Assembly: GCA_039707465.1 (NCBI GenBank)
Contig: CM077647.1
Coordinates: 115,632,610-115,696,609, forward strand
Length of the DNA: 64,000 nucleotides
DNA from: Rhabdophis nuchalis
Lineage: Eukaryota > Chordata > Lepidosauria > Squamata > Natricidae
Direction: 5' to 3'
Shown here: positions 55,696 to 61,600 of the stretch, piece by piece
Numbering within the stretch: position 1 is the first letter of the stretch
Layout of the letters: each line of letters opens with the position of its first letter
Translations under genes and position numbers: made by a program
Notes under the pieces: generated by a model
What the model was told of the DNA's origin: nothing
What the model saw: only the letters and a program-made list of their open reading frames with translations
Databases searched by the model: none

Positions 55696-58600
55696 TTTTT
55701 CTTTCTTTCTCAGCACTCCCACCCACCACCCACCCCAGTTTTGGCCTAGCAGGCCTCAGGGAAGCCTCCTGGGAGCAAAAACAGACCCCAAATGCTAAAA
55801 AAACGTTTTAAAAAAAGTTCCTACTATTGCGCAGCACAGCTGATCATCAGAACTTTTTTTTTACTTTGTTAAGCATTTTTTACTACCAGTTTGAGCGAAT
55901 AGCAGCATTTTTTACTACCAGTTTGGGCGAACCAGCCTGAACGGTAGGATTTAACCCCTGATTTACATGCTCGTTTGCTGCTTGGCCTGGTTCTGGTTTC
56001 GAATGGGCCGCAGCCTGGGGATTGGGGAACCCTGTTTAGAAGACCTCTGAAGATCTGGCTCTTCATCCAAGCCTTTGCCCAGGAATGTAAAGTTTAATAT
56101 ATTGTTGATATTATTTTGAAAAATTATATTTAAATTAAATAATATGATTATTTTATCATTGTATAAATGACTATATACCAGTGATGGCGAACCTTTTTAG
56201 GCTCGCATGCCATAAGGGGGGGGGGAGCGCAGGGGGGTCGTGTGCCGGCGTGCCACACCCATAATGCAATGCGTGCCCCCCCCCAGTGTGCATGCATGCA
56301 TGACAGGCGCTCCCCCCATTTTTTTACATGTTTTTTTCGCCCTCCCCAGGCTCCAGAGGCTTTATAGGAAGTGACCTCCGGTTTGCTTGTAGGTTCTTTT
56401 TTAGTCCTCTGGAGGCTTCAGGGAAGCTCCTGAAACCTCAGGAGGGCTCCTATAAAGCCTGGGGAGGGCGAAAAATAGCTTTAAAAAATGGCTGAATCAG
56501 CTGGCCAGCACGCACCTCGCGTGCCCTGCCAAATGGCTCTGCATGCCATCTGTGGCACGCGTGCCATAGGTTCGCCATCACTGCTATATATATTTTAAAA
56601 ATAAAACAGACATATTATATAAAGTAGCTACCGTACTTAGTGAGACAAGAAAGAAAATACAAATAATATCAAGAAAAGAAAAAAAGGGGGAATCCAAAAA
56701 CTTTGGGAAATCTAAAAAAAACCCTCATAAAATACAAAAACTATAACTATCCATAACTAACAGAAAAAAATTATCTAAATTACATCTCTATTTACATATC
56801 TACATTTAATTATCACGTAACCATGGGATGCTGCAAATGGCCGTAAATTCAGCTGTGTGTTTGTGAGCACACAAAGGATGCAGTTACACGGCTGCAGGAG
56901 AGCCACAAGTATTAGATACTCTGGTCCAGGTCATAAGTCTCCTTTTCAGGTAGGTTGTAACTTCAAATGGCTGCTAAGCGACCAGTCATAAACTGTGGAC
57001 TGCCTGTGTAATGTAGTGATGATTAGACCCAATGCAAGCAGTAGAAGGGAGAAAAATTAAAAATGATCCTAGCCAATCTGAGGGGAGATTAGTACATTGC
57101 AACATATTGGACATGCACATAGTAGAAATATCCTGAGAGAAGGGTTTTGTTAATATAATATGATAAAATATTTATTATCCTTTGTTTCCTTGCCAGATGT
57201 TTGGGGGAGATTGTTAGTCATAATATAAATAATTGTAATAAATAATAGACAAAATAAAGTGGGGGTAGGAAACTTTCCTTTCTAAAAATAGGCCAGTCAT
57301 TCAAAATCTTTGCTTTCATTGTTTCAGATGAACAGGAGGCTTTGAATTCTATCATGAAGGACTTGGTTGCCCTCCAAATGAGCCGGCATCCCAGATTGTC
57401 TAGTTTTGATAGCATGAAGAACAAAGATTCCTCACATTCCAATAGACAGGTAATACATTCCTGATAAGTAGAACCTTGTTTATCATTCGCTAGTTGAAAC
57501 ATTGCTCAGGAATTAACTCCTCCAGTCACATTACCTTTCAGCAGCTAGACCCAGAGTTCTTAGCAATCTCTGTGGCATATTTTACTCCGCTCCAATGCTT
57601 TGGTGAACCCAAAGATTCTATCATACTTATTTTCAATTTGGAGGAGATAGTGTGTGTTATCAAAGGTAATTCAAGAGAGATGGATAATGCTACTAGCATG
57701 CACTATGGTCAAGTTATAGCTGTGCCATTTCTGTTTTGATGTCCTGATCTTCTTTCCAAAATTGTCCAATAAATTCTATATTGAGAGCTGTATAAAGCTC
57801 AGGTAATTGGGAATTTTATCATGACAGAATATATTCCAGATATTAATTACTCCATTCTGTCCACAAATGCCTCCACAGACAAACAAATATCTTCCATCCC
57901 CCTCTCTCCATGCTCAGATACTTCCTACCAGTGTACCTTTAAGGTTGTTTCACAAACATACTCCATCCATTCGACACACTCCCCCTACACTTCTCATTCA
58001 CATATCATACAACTGACTTTTTTCTCTTCTAAATAAATAATTGAGAGTTTTTTTTCCCTTTTTAAGAAAAAACACAGTGCCAGCAACCAAGGTCTTCTGA
58101 ACAACCTTATGATAAGAAAACAAAATAGTCTTGCAGTAGAGGAAAAAAAGACACAGGTAAAAAAAAGGTTTTCTAGTATTGTGTGTTTAGCCAATAGTAT
58201 AGCTTTTAAATAATGCAAATAACATTAATTTGAAAAAACTAAAATGAAAAGTAGATTTTTTCTGAATTTCTCCGACTAGAAAAGCATACCTTAATTTCAG
58301 ATCTTGTGTTATATCCAGAAGTAAATATGTGAGACTCAAGACTCTGTCTTGATAGAACTAATTGTTAAAGGTAGAAAGCAGGGTTTTATTCATTCATTAA
58401 TTTATGTGGCTGACCATCTCACTGAAGGAATTCTGGGAAGCTAACATTATTATATAACATCAAACTAATGACAGCCAGGGTACAAAATCAATTTGATACG
58501 TATGAAACAATAGCAAACTCTAATTAACAGTCTGACTCTAATGCCTGGGAACACATCCATGTCTTTAAGGTTTTCTGAAAAGCAGAGGGTTAGGGCCATG

Positions 58601-61600
58601 ACACAAAGGCCTGCTGCCTGGATCCCACAAGGTGATAACTTTTTAATTCATAGGCTAGTACCATGCGTATCCTAAATCTACAGGATGGTTAGAAACAAAA
58701 GAGGTCCCACAAATAACCTGGCCCTATGCCGTCACGAGCTTTAGGGGGACAGACAGTCTCTTGGATTGCACCTAGAAACCCAGGTAATTTGAAGCCAGTA
58801 TAGCTAATTGTAAAAGTGTACAATGCATTGTGGTACACAAAAGTGCACCACAATGCATAGCTGCCAGCACTGCTGCATTCTGAACCAGTTACATTGGTTG
58901 CCAGTCAGCTTCCAAGTGCAGTTCATTTAGTTATTACCTATAAAGCCCTGCATGACATGAGAATCTGTCTGTCTCCAATTGTCTCTGCCCACTTGGTACA
59001 TACCGGAAGAGTGGTCTGCTCCACATCCCTACTATTAAACATTGTCATCTTAGGTATTCAGGAAATATACCTTCTCTGTTTTAATCCCTGCATTCTGAAG
59101 CAGATCCCACTCCCTACCCCAAGTTACAGGCAGTGTGCCCTTCCTCCTGGCATCCTGGAAGGCTCTTAAACCTGACGTTGGTCTCAGGTCTAGAACTGTG
59201 TATTTTGGGGGACCCCGTTGTGGTTTCTTGTTGTTACAATTGTTTTAGCCTGGCCTGTCTGTATATGATTTTAATTGTTTTTATTGGGTTCTATGCTGGG
59301 CAACTAGTAAGAAATTTAAATGATAAAATATCCTCTGAGATACTTTTATTATAAACTGAATAAAAATTATCGAAGTATTTAATTGGCAATATGAATACTT
59401 TTGTTTCGGCAGAGCGACATCAGGATAAAGTTTGAACATAATGGGGAAAGGCGGTAAGATTTTGATATATATTTTTGGTTGTTCCTTTTTACATACATTA
59501 CTGCAATTCAGATATACAGTCAGGATTGTATATATTGGGACAACACTACATTTTTTAGCATTTGGCCTCTGTATACCACTTCATTTCATGTGAAATGAAA
59601 CCCTCAATATATGAGTGAAGGGAATACTTCCAGCTTTAATTTATGGGGTTTGACAAAAATGTGGCATTAACTATTGAGAAATTACTGCTATTTTAATACA
59701 CTCACTCCCATTTTTGGTGGCTTATAAATAATGAACTAACATAACTATCAATACAAGGATTGTTTTTAATACTTGGATGAAAATCATTTGCAGTCAGTGA
59801 CTGCCTGAATTTCTGGAACCCACCCACATGAGAAATGCTGAATTTCCTCCTTTGAGATACTTTACTGCAGTTGCCTTCAGCTGTTGTTTGTTTGTGGATT
59901 TTTCTGTCTTCAGTCTTGCCTTCAGTAAGTGAACCTTCTATTGCACCAAGATCAGGTGACTGATTTGGCCAGTGAAGAATATCCCTTTCTTTTTTTGCCT
60001 AGAGAGAGAAACTCTTGGGTTGCTTTTGCTACAGGTTTTGTGTCATTATCCATCTGCAATAGAAAGCGTCATGCTATTAGTTTTGCAGAATTTGGCTGAA
60101 TCTAAGCAGAATACCGCCCTGTAGATTTCTGAATTCATCCTCCTATTTTTATCAGCAGTCAAGTTATCAATAAATACCAGTAACCTGGTTTCACTGACAG
60201 CTATACATGACCCTGTGATAACATGGCCTCCACCATGTTTGGCAGAGGATGTGGTGTGTTTTGGATCAAGAAATGTTCCTTTTCTTCTTCAAACTTTTCT
60301 CTTCCAATTCCTTTTGGTACAAGTTAATTTTCATTTCATTAGTCCAAAGAATTTTATTTTATCCAGAATTGGGCAACTTTTTAGGTGGCAAAGTCTAATC
60401 TGGCCTTTATCTTCTTGAGTTACTAGTGCATTTGATTGTAGATTTTGACAGTGATGTGCCTGCCTCTTCAAAAATGTTCTGGACTTGGCTTAACATTATG
60501 AAAGAGTTTTCTTCACTACTGACAGAATTCTGTGGCCATCCATTTTAGTAATCTTCCAGGCCTTTTGGTGATGCTGAGCCTTTCAGTTCATTCCCTCTTT
60601 TTAAGAACGGCAAACTGTTGTTTTGGCCAATCCTAATGTTTTTGCTATCTCTCTGATGGATTTATTTTATTTGTTTCAGCCTAACAGTAGCCTCTTTTAC
60701 TTACATAGGAATCTCTTTGGACCACATATTTGTGTGTGTGTGAGAGAGATTTCTCAATGATTTAACAGTTGCACTTTTGTCAAACCCCTTGAATTAAAGC
60801 TAAAAGTCTTCACTTTGCTCACATCTTGAATGTTTCATTTCAAATTCAATGTGTGGAGTACAGAGGCCAAATGCCAAAAAAATATATCATTGTCCAATAT
60901 AGACTAACCTGACTCTATGGGCATCATATTGTTTAAGCTGTGTCAGATCTGTAACAAAACTTTTGGGTTTTTTTTACTTTACAGTTAAATAATTTTAAGA
61001 AAATACATAAATAACAGAATCCAAGGTGGAGGGACTGCCTGTAAAAATAAAGTAAAGAGAATTTATTAATATTAGCAAAGAATGGTTATGTTAGCAATTT
61101 AGAAGAAAGGAAGAAAAAGGAGGAAAAAAGTTTGATACACTGTCCAAACCATTTTGATACATGAAATATATAGAGCCCACTTTGCTGCCATAATCAGTAT
61201 TTTGGTGTCCCATCCAGAATTATCCCCTTTACCCGGCCAGTCCGCTATGAAGATGTTCAGCAGAAAGTGAAAACAGCTTTTGGGCAGCCACTGGATCTCT
61301 ACTACATGAATAATGAGGTAGTAAATTACACTATATAGTGTGTTTTATTCCTTTCTAAAAGGGTTAAGTTTAGTTCCAACAAAAAATAAAATAAAAGCAA
61401 TAGGCTGTGCAAGCAACTCGGAAGTAAACCCCTTTGTTTCAGGAGCAATCAAACATGCAAGTGCCTGATCAGAAAATGTAAAATTGTGACATTTCCTAAA
61501 TAAAATAGAACATTTGTCAAAGTTGTATTGATTTTAACTAAAACTGAAATAATTTCAGTTCCTGATTTTTCAGGCAGAAACTAATTATATTTACAGTATC

